DNA from: DASQDT01 sp036380435
Lineage (GTDB): Bacteria; Acidobacteriota; Blastocatellia; Pyrinomonadales; Pyrinomonadaceae
Direction of reading: 5' to 3'
NCBI GenBank assembly: GCA_036380435.1
Contig: DASVES010000090.1
Location: 1-13,716, forward strand
Length of the DNA: 13,716 nt
Shown here: in pieces, positions 6,250-13,716 of the stretch
How positions within the stretch are numbered: position 1 is the stretch's first letter
Layout of the letters: the number at the start of each line of letters is the position of its first letter
Notes under the pieces: generated by a model
Seen by the model: only the letters and a program-made list of their open reading frames with translations
Told to the model about the DNA's origin: nothing
Databases searched by the model: none
Made by a program: the position numbers and the translations under genes

Positions 6250-7170
6250 TCACATAAACGGTGACGGCACGCCAAGACTGAGTTTGCGGAGCGCCTCTTG
6301 GGCGATGCGCGAAAGGTGTGGGTCACGCGCGTTGAGCGCGGCGCGCAGGGCCGGGATGGCGGCCGGGTCGCCGATGAGTCCGAGTGCGCGGGCGGCCTCA
6401 CGCCTCACGTCATCCTCGGAGCGCTCCTTCGAGAGGGTGTCGATGAGGGCCGGCGCCGCCGCGCGGTCGCCGATCTGGCCGAGCGAGACGGCCGCCGCGC
6501 GGCGCACGAACTCATCCTCCTCACGCTTGCCGCGCGTCACGCGGCTCAGTAGTCCGGTACTGGGGATGCGCTCAGAAAGTTTCCGCGCCAGCACGGAGAC
6601 GGCCACGGGGTCGCCTATCTGCCCAAGCGCCACTGCCGCCGCCCCGCGCACCGACGCCTGCTTGTCGCGCTCCAACGCATTCACCAGCGCGGGCACGGCC
6701 GCCCCGGCGCGCGCCAGGCCGAGCGCATAGGCCGACTCACGGCGCACGAACTCATCGCGGTCGCGGAGCAAGACCGGCGCGAGAAGTGCGGCCCCGTCGG
6801 CCGGAGCGAGCGAGAGGACTGCGCGGGTCGCGTGCGCGCGCACGACGGCCGAGCGGTCGCCCAGCGCCGCGCCGGCCGCGCGCGAAGCCTCTGGACGCCG
6901 CAACGCGCCGAGGCTGACGACGGCGTCGCGTCGTTCTTCCACATCGACCGACGCAAGCCTTCTGCTTTGCGTTTCGATTTGTCGCTGGAGCGGGGTCAGT
7001 GTGTCCGAGGATTGGGTGGTGACGGCGGCCAGCGGATGGAGGCCGAGGGCTGAAGCCTTACGCGGGGCCGGCGGCGGAGGGAGAAAGAGCACCGTGGCCG
7101 CGGCGATGGCAATCGCGGCGCGGCTGTTGGGTGGCGCGTGTCTTCGGGTCGGATGAAGGCGTCGGCTCAT
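6250..7170 (-). CDS. Exported HEAT-repeat protein
   Basis: 306 residues. An N-terminal basic stretch (MSRRLHPTRRH) is followed by a hydrophobic segment (about 18-30) and Pro/Ala-rich PPPPAPRKASA (31-41), consistent with a signal peptide or signal anchor and an extracytoplasmic body. From about residue 74 to 298 it is helical HEAT repeats of the PBS-lyase type, with recurring A-x-x-A-L-G-x-I-G-D-P/R-A-A-x-P-A-L units: VRGAAAVALGQIGDPVAV (174-191), VRRAAAVSLGQIGDRAAA (222-239), VRREAARALGLIGDPAAI (255-272). Such solenoids are protein-binding scaffolds; no catalytic residues are expected. The ATG overlaps the TGA of the upstream small gene (ATGA, 7167-7170), with no Shine-Dalgarno, so translation is probably coupled. 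Reading further upstream gives only an Arg-rich shadow of that gene. Confidence 0.85.
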   Translation of the reverse strand: MSRRLHPTRRHAPPNSRAAIAIAAATVLFLPPPPAPRKASALGLHPLAAVTTQSSDTLTPLQRQIETQSRRLASVDVEERRDAVVSLGALRRPEASRAAGAALGDRSAVVRAHATRAVLSLAPADGAALLAPVLLRDRDEFVRRESAYALGLARAGAAVPALVNALERDKQASVRGAAAVALGQIGDPVAVSVLARKLSERIPSTGLLSRVTRGKREEDEFVRRAAAVSLGQIGDRAAAPALIDTLSKERSEDDVRREAARALGLIGDPAAIPALRAALNARDPHLSRIAQEALRKLSLGVPSPFM

Positions 7171-7430
7171 ATACGGGCGGGCGCGGCGGCGGCTCGTCGC
7201 TCTGCGCGGCGGCGCACGACCTCCCACTCGAACGCCTGACGGGCGCGCACGTTCTCCGGCGTGTCGGCCAGTATCGCGACGAGTTCGTCCTCCCACAGGC
7301 CCGGCATCGCTCTGGCCCTGCGCATGGACTCCATAATTGAGATGTATTCGAGGACTTCTCGCACCTCCGACTCGTTGAGGTCGTCTACCTTGAGGGCGAG
7401 GCGCTGGCGTTCGTTGATTCGCTTGGCCAT
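7167..7430 (-). CDS. Small helical hypothetical protein, coupled to the HEAT-repeat gene
   Basis: 87 residues, no recognised family. The start is ATG at 7430 because AAGGAG lies seven bases upstream; an in-frame ATG at 7481 gives a basic leader and has no ribosome site. The protein is charged and predicted helical: ALKVDDLNESEVREVLEYIS (10-29), then WEDELVAILADTPENVRARQ (47-66), ending in an Arg/Ala-rich tail. No membrane segment or cysteine is present. The stop shares four bases with the start of the HEAT gene, so the two products are probably made together. It might be an adaptor, but that is a guess from the pairing. Confidence 0.75.
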   Translation of the reverse strand: MAKRINERQRLALKVDDLNESEVREVLEYISIMESMRRARAMPGLWEDELVAILADTPENVRARQAFEWEVVRRRAERRAAAAPARI

Positions 7431-7871
7431 CTTCTGGCTCCTTCGTCGGCGAAACCGGACGGCCAAAGCGCGGGCGGTCAACTCTGCGGAAGGATTCGGG
7501 AGCGACCGGCCGACGGGCCGTCGGCGATCAGGTGTGGCGCGTATGGTGCGCGTCTGTTTTTCTTCACTTGTGTCCTGAGATTCTCCGGGTGTAGCAAACT
7601 CTTCTGAAGTCTTGGGCGCGTAACTTTAAGTTATCCGAACGACCGCCCTCGCCAATCGCCGCCACGCGTTGCCATGTCGCGGGTCGGAGAGTATTGAACT
7701 CTCGCCCGCTTTGCCGGTCACGTCAGTTGTCGGTTGCGAATTTTGCGGCGGCCGTCAAGGCTCGCTATGGGCGCAATATACACGAGGGCCGTGGGGGGCG
7801 CAAGATTTGTTCCCCCTCGCCAAAAGACCCGGCGGGGCTGTTTCTGGCGCTGCCTGACGCTATGGATTTTC
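7431..7871. other. 441-base intergenic region with palindromes
   Basis: No gene is convincing. Visible elements are a 15-base palindrome CCGACGG-G-CCGTCGG (7510-7524), a 13-base AT-rich palindrome TAACTT-T-AAGTTA (7621-7633) that could be an operator, and a stem-loop GCGGG..GAGAG-tattgaa-CTCTC..CCCGC (7679-7709) that resembles a tRNA T-arm but has no acceptor or anticodon partner. The promoter of the 7167-7430/6250-7170 pair should be here on the minus strand, but I cannot identify it with confidence. Confidence 0.5.
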
Positions 7872-8687
7872 CTAGTCGATCTTCGAGGCGAGCATGTGCA
7901 TCGAGTCAACGATGAGCACGGCGATGGGCGGGTAGAAGATGAGGTCGGGGCGAATCTGCCGGTCGAAGAGGAGCGGGAGGTCCTGGAAGATGACCACCTC
8001 ATGCGCCTGCGAGCCGACGAAGAGGCCGGCGGCGAGACTCGCCGCGTAGCCCACGACGAGGAAGGCCGAGGCCGCAAACCGCGTGAAGGGTTTATCTGTC
8101 TTGTCGTCGCGGGCGTTGATGATCGAGTCGTGAATCGAACGGGGCTTGTAGGTGTAGTGGTCGAAGCACGCCTTGAGCCGGACGGCCAGATGCCACAGCC
8201 CGATGAGGAACAGCGTCACCAGCACGGCGCGGCCGACGCCGCGGAAGTTGTCCCACAGGCGCGGCTTGAAGAGCGCCACGAAGAAGGTCGAGAGGAAGAG
8301 TGTGACCGTGGTGAAGACCGCCTGCTGGAGCGCGAAGGTCTCGCGCCGCTCGGCCTCGATCAGGCGGTCAACGATGCCGTCGAAGCGCGACTGCACGGCC
8401 GCCCGCCGCATCCGCTGGGCGTGCGGGTTCGCGGTGGAGAAGACCGACTCTTTGCCGGTCTGGAAGCCGGTGCGGAGTTTCTTGAGCTGGGCGTCGAAGA
8501 AGGCGCGCTCCTGCGGGTCGCTGAGCGTGCGGTAGGCGAGCGCGACGAGGGCGAACTGGCGGGAGGCTTTCTCGGTGCCCCCGTTGACATCGGGGTGGAG
8601 TTGGCGCGCGAGCTTACGGTAGGCCGACTTGATCTCGATGTCCGTGGCCGTCCGCTTCACCCCTAAGACTTTGTAGTAGTCAACCAC
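7872..8687 (-). CDS. Membrane-anchored J-domain (DnaJ-like) protein
   Basis: 271 residues from the GTG at 8687. Residues 3-65 form a J-domain: DYYKVLGV at the start, AYRKLARQLHPDVNGG with the HPD triad at 31-33, and FALVALAYRTLSDPQERAFFD. J-domains stimulate the ATPase of DnaK-type chaperones. There is no G/F region, zinc finger or DnaJ C-terminal domain. Instead a linker leads to hydrophobic segments at about 120-140, 152-170, 203-225 and 249-266, so it probably tethers an Hsp70 at the inner membrane. The GTG was chosen because the J-domain starts right after it, GGGAA lies upstream, and an extended -10 element (8791-8799) falls in the longer alternative that would begin at the ATG at 8813. 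The ATG at 8813 remains possible. Confidence 0.83.
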   Translation of the reverse strand: MVDYYKVLGVKRTATDIEIKSAYRKLARQLHPDVNGGTEKASRQFALVALAYRTLSDPQERAFFDAQLKKLRTGFQTGKESVFSTANPHAQRMRRAAVQSRFDGIVDRLIEAERRETFALQQAVFTTVTLFLSTFFVALFKPRLWDNFRGVGRAVLVTLFLIGLWHLAVRLKACFDHYTYKPRSIHDSIINARDDKTDKPFTRFAASAFLVVGYAASLAAGLFVGSQAHEVVIFQDLPLLFDRQIRPDLIFYPPIAVLIVDSMHMLASKID

Positions 8688-8790
8688 CGCGCTTTCCCTG
8701 AAATTGCCAAAGCAGGCGATGGAACGCTCTTCCGTGTGGGAACGCTCAATCGTACTTTTTCTTCGGGTAAGGGAGGGCACCCGCAGGCGT

Positions 8791-8799
8791 AATATAGCA
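8791..8799 (-). promoter_or_regulatory. Extended -10 promoter candidate for the J-domain gene
   Basis: The minus strand reads TGC-TATATT, a TGn-extended -10 box. No good -35 is present at 17 bases. Transcription would begin near 8784, about 97 bases before the GTG start. Confidence 0.4.
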
Positions 8800-8813
8800 T
8801 TTTTCGCAGACAT

Positions 8814-9139
8814 TCGTCCCGCCTAATTCGCCGGGCCGTGAGGGGCGTCAGGCGACAGGGGGACGAATGCTGCGGAGGTGAGGACAGTTACCGGGAAGTG
8901 GTGCTTTCTCCTCGTGCGGCCACCGAGTGGGGCGAGGACACTTTTTAGTGGTGACCACTTCAGCCGGGTTGCTGAGTGGCTGTATTCCAACATTGATGAC
9001 AATTTTTTGCAAGCAAAAAATCCACATGTGGGAGAAGTATTTACGCTACCGCCCACGGTCGCCCCCACGAAGAAGGACGCCGGCGTCAACAATCGTCAAC
9101 GCCGGCGTCCGTCGGAGCTTTATTATCTCGGGAAAACTC
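8814..9139. other. Palindrome-rich intergenic region, 326 bases
   Basis: No gene is convincing. It carries AGTGGT-G-ACCACT (8947-8959), ATTTTTTGC-AA-GCAAAAAAT (9002-9021), directly adjoining CCACATGTGG (9022-9031), and the stem-loop at 9075-9110. The 8960-9050 part is clearly more AT-rich than the genes on either side. Confidence 0.55.
9075..9110 (-). terminator. Stem-loop downstream of pepA, possible terminator
   Basis: A perfect 12-bp stem (GGACGCCGGCGT with ACGCCGGCGTCC) has a 12-base loop, 29 bases beyond the pepA stop. On the minus strand it is followed by TTCTTCG rather than a T-run, so it may act weakly or only protect the 3' end. Confidence 0.45.
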
Positions 9140-10684
<1,545 letters not shown>

Positions 10685-10704
10685 GCTTTAATCATCTCCT
10701 CTGC

Positions 10705-11169
10705 TCAACTTCTGTCGCGCTCCTTGATTTGCGCGCGCGTCTCGCGCTCGACAGTCCGGCGCATCTCCGTTTCACGCTTGTCGTATAGTTTTTTACCACG
10801 CGCGACGCCGATTTCAAATTTGACGCGGCCCCCTTTGAGGTACACGCGTGTGGTGACGAGCGTCATCCCTTTAAGCTCTGTCTCCTTCGACATGCGGTCG
10901 ATCTCCCGCCGGTGCAGGAGCAGCTTGCGCGTGCGGACGGGGTCGTGGTTCTCACGGTTGCCGTGCGAGTAGGGCGAGATGTGCGCGTTGAAGAGCCACG
11001 CCTCTCCCTCGCGCACCGCGACGTAAGAGTCTTTGAGCTGGATTTGGCCGGCGCGCACGCTCTTGACCTCCGTCCCCGTCAACGCGATGCCGGCCTCGTA
11101 CCTGTCTTGCACGTGATACTCGTGCAGCGCCGCGCGGTTCGTGACGATTACCTTCTCTCCTTCCGCCAT
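10705..11169 (-). CDS. smpB: SsrA-binding protein SmpB
   Basis: 154 residues. SmpB binds the tRNA-like domain of tmRNA and brings it to stalled ribosomes for trans-translation. The family core is evident: RAALHEYHV (8-16), GIALTGTEVKSVRAGQIQLK (27-46), AHISPYSHGN (62-71), RKLLLHRREI (81-90), VYLKGGRVKFEIGVARGKKL (108-127) and KRETEMRR. The basic C-terminal tail, which enters the mRNA channel, is intact. ATG at 11169 has AGGGAG five bases upstream, and that site nearly overlaps the gpsA stop, nine bases away, so translation of the two is likely linked. The tmRNA gene (ssrA) is not in this window. Confidence 0.97.
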   Translation of the reverse strand: MAEGEKVIVTNRAALHEYHVQDRYEAGIALTGTEVKSVRAGQIQLKDSYVAVREGEAWLFNAHISPYSHGNRENHDPVRTRKLLLHRREIDRMSKETELKGMTLVTTRVYLKGGRVKFEIGVARGKKLYDKRETEMRRTVERETRAQIKERDRS

Positions 11170-11178
11170 GATTCTCCC

Positions 11179-12207
11179 TTACGCTCCCTGTTCGACTTGC
11201 CCCTCGAACTCGCCCTTGAGCGGCCTCGACATCAACTCTTCGCAGGCTGAGCGCGCCGACTTACCTTCGTAGAGGACGGCGTTCACCTCGCGCGTGATGG
11301 GCATCTCGACGCCGAGCCGCGCGGCGAGCAGCATCACGGCCCGCGTCGTCTTCACGCCCTCGGCCACCTCCTTCATCCCGGCGAGAACTTCTGCGAGCGC
11401 GCGGCCGCGGCCGAGTTCCTGACCGACGCGGCGGTTGCGTGAGAGTCCGCCGGTGCATGTCAGGACGAGGTCGCCCAAGCCCGCGAGGCCCATCAGGGTT
11501 TCGGGGCGCGCGCCCTCGGCGAGGGCGAGGCGCGTCATCTCGGACAGACCACGCGTGATGAGCGCGGCGACGCTGTTCGTCCCGTAGCCGAGTCCGGCGA
11601 CCATCCCCGAAGCCAGCGCCATGACGTTCTTGAGAGCGCCGCCCAGCTCCGTGCCGACCACGTCGGTGTTAGTGTAGATGCGAAAGTTCGGCGCGCTCAA
11701 CTCCGCCTGCACGCTGCGCGCCAATTCTTTCTCATCGCTTGCGGCGACGACGGCCGTCGGCTGCCCCGCCGCCACCTCCTGCGCGAACGACGGCCCCGAC
11801 AGACAGACGAAGCGCAACCCCTCCGTCCCCGCGCCCAAAACCTCGGCCGCCACTTCCGAGATGCGCTTCCCCGTCTCGACCTCGATGCCCTTCGTCGCGC
11901 TGACGAAGATCATCCGGGGCCGCGCGTGCCCGGCGAGGGCGGACAGCAGAGAGCGCGTCGCGTGCGAAGGGGCCGCGAGCACGACGAACTCGGCGCCGCT
12001 TAGAGCCTCCGCGATGTCCGTCGTCGCGCGCACGTTCGGCGGCACCTCGCACCCCGGCAGGTATGTGTCATTAACCCGACGTGCATTGACCTCCTCAACG
12101 ACACCCGCGTTGCGCGACCACAAGCGCACCTCGTGGCCCGCCCGCCCGGCGACGACGGCCAGCGCCGTCCCCCATCCCCCACCGCCCATGACTGCGACTC
12201 TAAGCAT
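11179..12207 (-). CDS. gpsA: Glycerol-3-phosphate dehydrogenase [NAD(P)+]
   Basis: A 342-residue cytosolic enzyme that reduces dihydroxyacetone phosphate to sn-glycerol 3-phosphate, the backbone of phospholipids. The dinucleotide motif GGGGWGTA is at 8-15, SATKGIE with Lys106 at 103-109, LSGPSFAQE at 137-144, the catalytic Lys193 in GALKNVMALASGM (190-202), and GLGDL at 243-247. Length is normal. The next step enzyme, PlsY, is encoded just upstream. The ATG at 12207 has no visible Shine-Dalgarno: the bases before it are ACTGTCATT and then the heptamer-repeat array, whose nearest unit ends ten bases from the start. The first Rossmann strand begins at residue 2, so no shorter start is reasonable. 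Confidence 0.96.
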   Translation of the reverse strand: MLRVAVMGGGGWGTALAVVAGRAGHEVRLWSRNAGVVEEVNARRVNDTYLPGCEVPPNVRATTDIAEALSGAEFVVLAAPSHATRSLLSALAGHARPRMIFVSATKGIEVETGKRISEVAAEVLGAGTEGLRFVCLSGPSFAQEVAAGQPTAVVAASDEKELARSVQAELSAPNFRIYTNTDVVGTELGGALKNVMALASGMVAGLGYGTNSVAALITRGLSEMTRLALAEGARPETLMGLAGLGDLVLTCTGGLSRNRRVGQELGRGRALAEVLAGMKEVAEGVKTTRAVMLLAARLGVEMPITREVNAVLYEGKSARSACEELMSRPLKGEFEGQVEQGA

Positions 12208-12217
12208 AATGACAGTA

Positions 12218-12301
12218 GTGATAAGTGATGAGTGATAAGTGATGAGAAGGAAGCAACTGCCTCTTATCTTTTCTTATCACTGATCACTCATCACTTATCA
12301 C
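12218..12301. repeat. Second heptamer inverted-repeat element (GTGATRA family)
   Basis: The left tract (12218-12245) is four 7-base units: GTGATAA, GTGATGA, GTGATAA, GTGATGA. The right tract (12274-12301) is TTATCAC, TGATCAC, TCATCAC, TTATCAC. Folded, the 28-base arms match with two differences around a 28-base loop. The plsY TGA stop (12298-12300, minus strand) lies within the rightmost unit, and the left end is ten bases from the gpsA ATG. The architecture is the same as at 51-155, with a different unit sequence. Confidence 0.9.
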
Positions 12302-12915
12302 TTCAGCTTGCTCTCCGTCCCCTTCAGAAGCCGGCCGATGTTTGCGCGGTGCATGAGGACGATGAGTGCGGCGCCGGCGGCGGCGGCCGACGTGAGCGGC
12401 GCGCGTTGCTCGGGCGGGTAAGTGTAGCCGCCGAGGAGCCAGACGCAAAGCGGCAACAGGGCCGCGGCCGTGATCGAGCCGAGTGAGACGTAGCGCGTCG
12501 CCCACACGACGAGGAGGAAGACGGGGAGCGCGCTGAAGAGCACGGCGAGCGGCGCGAGGGCCATGAAAACGCCGAGGCCCGTCGCCACGCCCTTGCCGCC
12601 ACGGAAGCGAAGCCACACGGGGAAACAGTGTCCCAGAACGGACGCCACTGCGGCCCCGGCCACCCACCAGTTGGCGCCGAAGTCTTCGGTCAACAGGGCG
12701 CGGGCGAGCAGGACGGCGAGCGCGCCCTTGAGCGCGTCGAGCGCAAGCGTCAGCAGGCCCGCCTTCTTCCCCGCGCGCCGGGTAACGTTCGTCGCGCCCG
12801 TCCCGCCCGAGCCGGTGGCGCGCACGTCGCCGCCGCTCGCGAGGCGCACGATCAGATAGCCGAAAGGTATCGAGCCGAGCAGGTACGCGGCGAGGATGAC
12901 GAGTGAGGGCATCAT
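12298..12915 (-). CDS. plsY: Glycerol-3-phosphate acyltransferase PlsY
   Basis: A 205-residue integral membrane enzyme that transfers an acyl group from acyl-phosphate to glycerol 3-phosphate to give lysophosphatidate. Family motifs: GSIPFGYL (14-21), a motif-1 loop reading GSGGTGATNVTR (35-46), LGHCFPVWLRFRGGKGVATG in the middle, and HRANIGRLLKGTES near the C-terminus. Motif 1 usually reads SGN-x-G-A/T-TN; here the Asn is Gly. Five or so hydrophobic helices are visible. The MM start at 12915 was chosen because the first helix follows at once and it begins ten bases after the TMEM175 gene ends. Starting at 12957 would add a basic leader overlapping that gene. No strong ribosome site precedes 12915. 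The stop comes from the heptamer repeat. GpsA, encoded next, makes its substrate. Confidence 0.94.
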   Translation of the reverse strand: MMPSLVILAAYLLGSIPFGYLIVRLASGGDVRATGSGGTGATNVTRRAGKKAGLLTLALDALKGALAVLLARALLTEDFGANWWVAGAAVASVLGHCFPVWLRFRGGKGVATGLGVFMALAPLAVLFSALPVFLLVVWATRYVSLGSITAAALLPLCVWLLGGYTYPPEQRAPLTSAAAAGAALIVLMHRANIGRLLKGTESKLK

Positions 12916-12925
12916 TGGTCGTTTG

Positions 12926-13594
12926 TCACGCGGCCGGGGTCTCGTCTCCCGCGACATCTCCGCTCAGATCGGCCGCCACGCCCGGCGGGGCGGGGTCGAG
13001 CAGGCGGGCGAAGAGGGGGATGAACGGGAAGCCGAGCGGGGCGAGATAGACGCTGATGAAGGAGAGCGCAATCGCCACGGCGCAGGCGGCCGGCACCGCC
13101 CACGAACGCCGGCTGACGCGCCGGATGGTCTGTGCGTCGGCCGCCGCGCTCAGGAGCGCGGGCCGCGACGCGGCGTAGCGCCAGACCCAGAGTTTCATCA
13201 GCGCGACGACGCCGAAGCTCGCGGCGTAGAGGATGAACGCCGTGCGGCTCCAGGAATATTCGCTGTAGAGCGCCGTCGGGAACGGGATGAAGGAGACGCT
13301 CAGCAGCAGCAGCAGGTTTCTGAAGAGGAGGCCGATGTCGTAGGAGTCGATGAGGCGGAAGATTCTGTGATGCTCGATCCACATCGACCCGACGACGAAG
13401 AAGCTCATGACGAAGCCGAGGAACTTGGGCAGCAGATGCAGCAGGCCGCGCCCCACGTCGCGCTCGGTGTGCCCTTCGAGATGGGGGACTTTGATTTCGA
13501 GGACGAGCAGCGTGATGACGATGGCGAAGACGGCGTCGCTGAAAAAGACGACGCGCTCGAAGCTGAGGCCCGGTTCGGTCTCTTTCTGGTTCAC
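12926..13594 (-). CDS. TMEM175-family (DUF1211) membrane protein, putative potassium channel
   Basis: 222 residues. The family signature R/E-x-x-x-FSDAVFAIVITLL is at about 14-28 in the first helix; in characterised members the FSD segment lines and stabilises the pore. Further hydrophobic helices lie at about 54-71, 90-105, 114-135 and 163-185, giving a single six-helix unit like other bacterial members, which assemble as tetramers conducting K+. The C-terminal 25 residues are Asp/Pro/Ala-rich and probably cytosolic. The start is GTG at 13594, with GGAG six bases upstream; a GTGAACC unit is duplicated across it (13588-13601). The stop is ten bases before plsY, so it heads the phospholipid run, although no functional link is known. 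Channel activity is inferred from family only. Confidence 0.85.
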   Translation of the reverse strand: MNQKETEPGLSFERVVFFSDAVFAIVITLLVLEIKVPHLEGHTERDVGRGLLHLLPKFLGFVMSFFVVGSMWIEHHRIFRLIDSYDIGLLFRNLLLLLSVSFIPFPTALYSEYSWSRTAFILYAASFGVVALMKLWVWRYAASRPALLSAAADAQTIRRVSRRSWAVPAACAVAIALSFISVYLAPLGFPFIPLFARLLDPAPPGVAADLSGDVAGDETPAA

Positions 13595-13613
13595 GGTTCA
13601 CTCCAGAGGGGAT

Positions 13614-13645
13614 TGGTTCATTGATTCATCGGTTCATTGACTCAT
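13614..13645 (-). repeat. Four tandem octamers upstream of the TMEM175 gene
   Basis: Read on the minus strand: ATGAGTCA, ATGAACCG, ATGAATCA, ATGAACCA, a tandem of the pattern ATGANNCN. Two copies of GTGAACC follow at 13588-13601, across the start codon. No inverted partner is visible within the window. Confidence 0.7.
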
Positions 13646-13658
13646 TTAAATCAGTACC

Positions 13659-13716
13659 GCGAGCGGTAGCGAGCGGGTCGTGCCTTGCGCAACCACACCC
13701 GCTCGCTACCGCTCGC
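13659..13716. repeat. Perfect 20-bp inverted repeat at the window edge
   Basis: Arm GCGAGCGGTAGCGAGCGGGT (13659-13678) is exactly complementary to 13697-13716 around an 18-base loop. The arm holds an internal near-repeat (GCGAGCGG). CAGTACC precedes the left arm, so the stem may continue past the window end as GGTACTG. It looks like a REP/BIME-like intergenic element; there is no T-tract within view. Confidence 0.85.

Noticed and set aside
7676..7770. Possible tRNA on the minus strand
   Set aside because: GAGAG-TTCAATA-CTCTC resembles a T-arm, but no matching 5' acceptor strand, anticodon stem or CCA end could be found.
7734..8666. Plus-strand open frame opposite the J-domain gene
   Set aside because: The sense strand has the HPD motif and membrane helices; the antisense product is Arg/Glu/Gly-rich without domains.
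8963..9055. Ser/Leu tRNA-like start (GTTGCTGAGTGGC)
   Set aside because: There is no anticodon arm or acceptor closure downstream; the similarity is limited to the D-arm words.

Overview
The window is GC-rich bacterial chromosome carrying ordinary housekeeping genes mixed with poorly characterised ones. The combination of a bacterial long-form inositol-3-phosphate synthase, a gpsA/smpB/pepA/plsY cluster, a lysine/alanine-rich tailed Asp-box protein and several families of short-unit inverted repeats suggests Acidobacteriota (perhaps Blastocatellia). That placement is an inference from gene content and style; there is no rRNA or other phylogenetic marker here. No tRNA, CRISPR array, insertion sequence, integrase or phage gene was found.

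Left part (1-3390, genes on +): the last codons of an unidentified gene, a heptamer-repeat hairpin, an inositol-3-phosphate synthase with a textbook terminator, a 436-base gap holding a promoter candidate and a structured leader, then a stand-alone ClpA/ClpC-type D2 AAA+ ATPase. This gene converges on the minus-strand genes through a perfect 27-bp bidirectional terminator stem.

Middle part (3400-8813, all on -): a two-gene unit made of a protein with two similar beta-rich halves (5064-5948) followed by an Asp-box beta-propeller with a histone-H1-like basic tail (3400-4968); a translationally coupled pair of a small helical protein (7167-7430) and an exported HEAT-repeat protein (6250-7170); and a membrane-anchored J-domain protein (7872-8687). 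The intergenic gaps are long and rich in short palindromes.

Right part (9140-13594, all on -): a compact, probably co-transcribed run in the order TMEM175-family channel, plsY, gpsA, smpB, pepA. GpsA makes sn-glycerol-3-phosphate and PlsY acylates it, the first two steps of phospholipid synthesis. SmpB (trans-translation) and PepA (peptide breakdown) both serve protein quality control. A second heptamer-repeat hairpin sits between plsY and gpsA, and its first unit supplies the plsY stop codon. A third, different inverted repeat closes the window.

The most interesting signals are: (1) the heptamer/octamer inverted-repeat elements lying directly at gene ends, with units that place stop codons in all three frames; (2) the single-ring Clp-type ATPase that keeps an IGF tripeptide where ClpA/ClpC carry their ClpP-docking loop; (3) the H1-tailed propeller and its two-domain partner.
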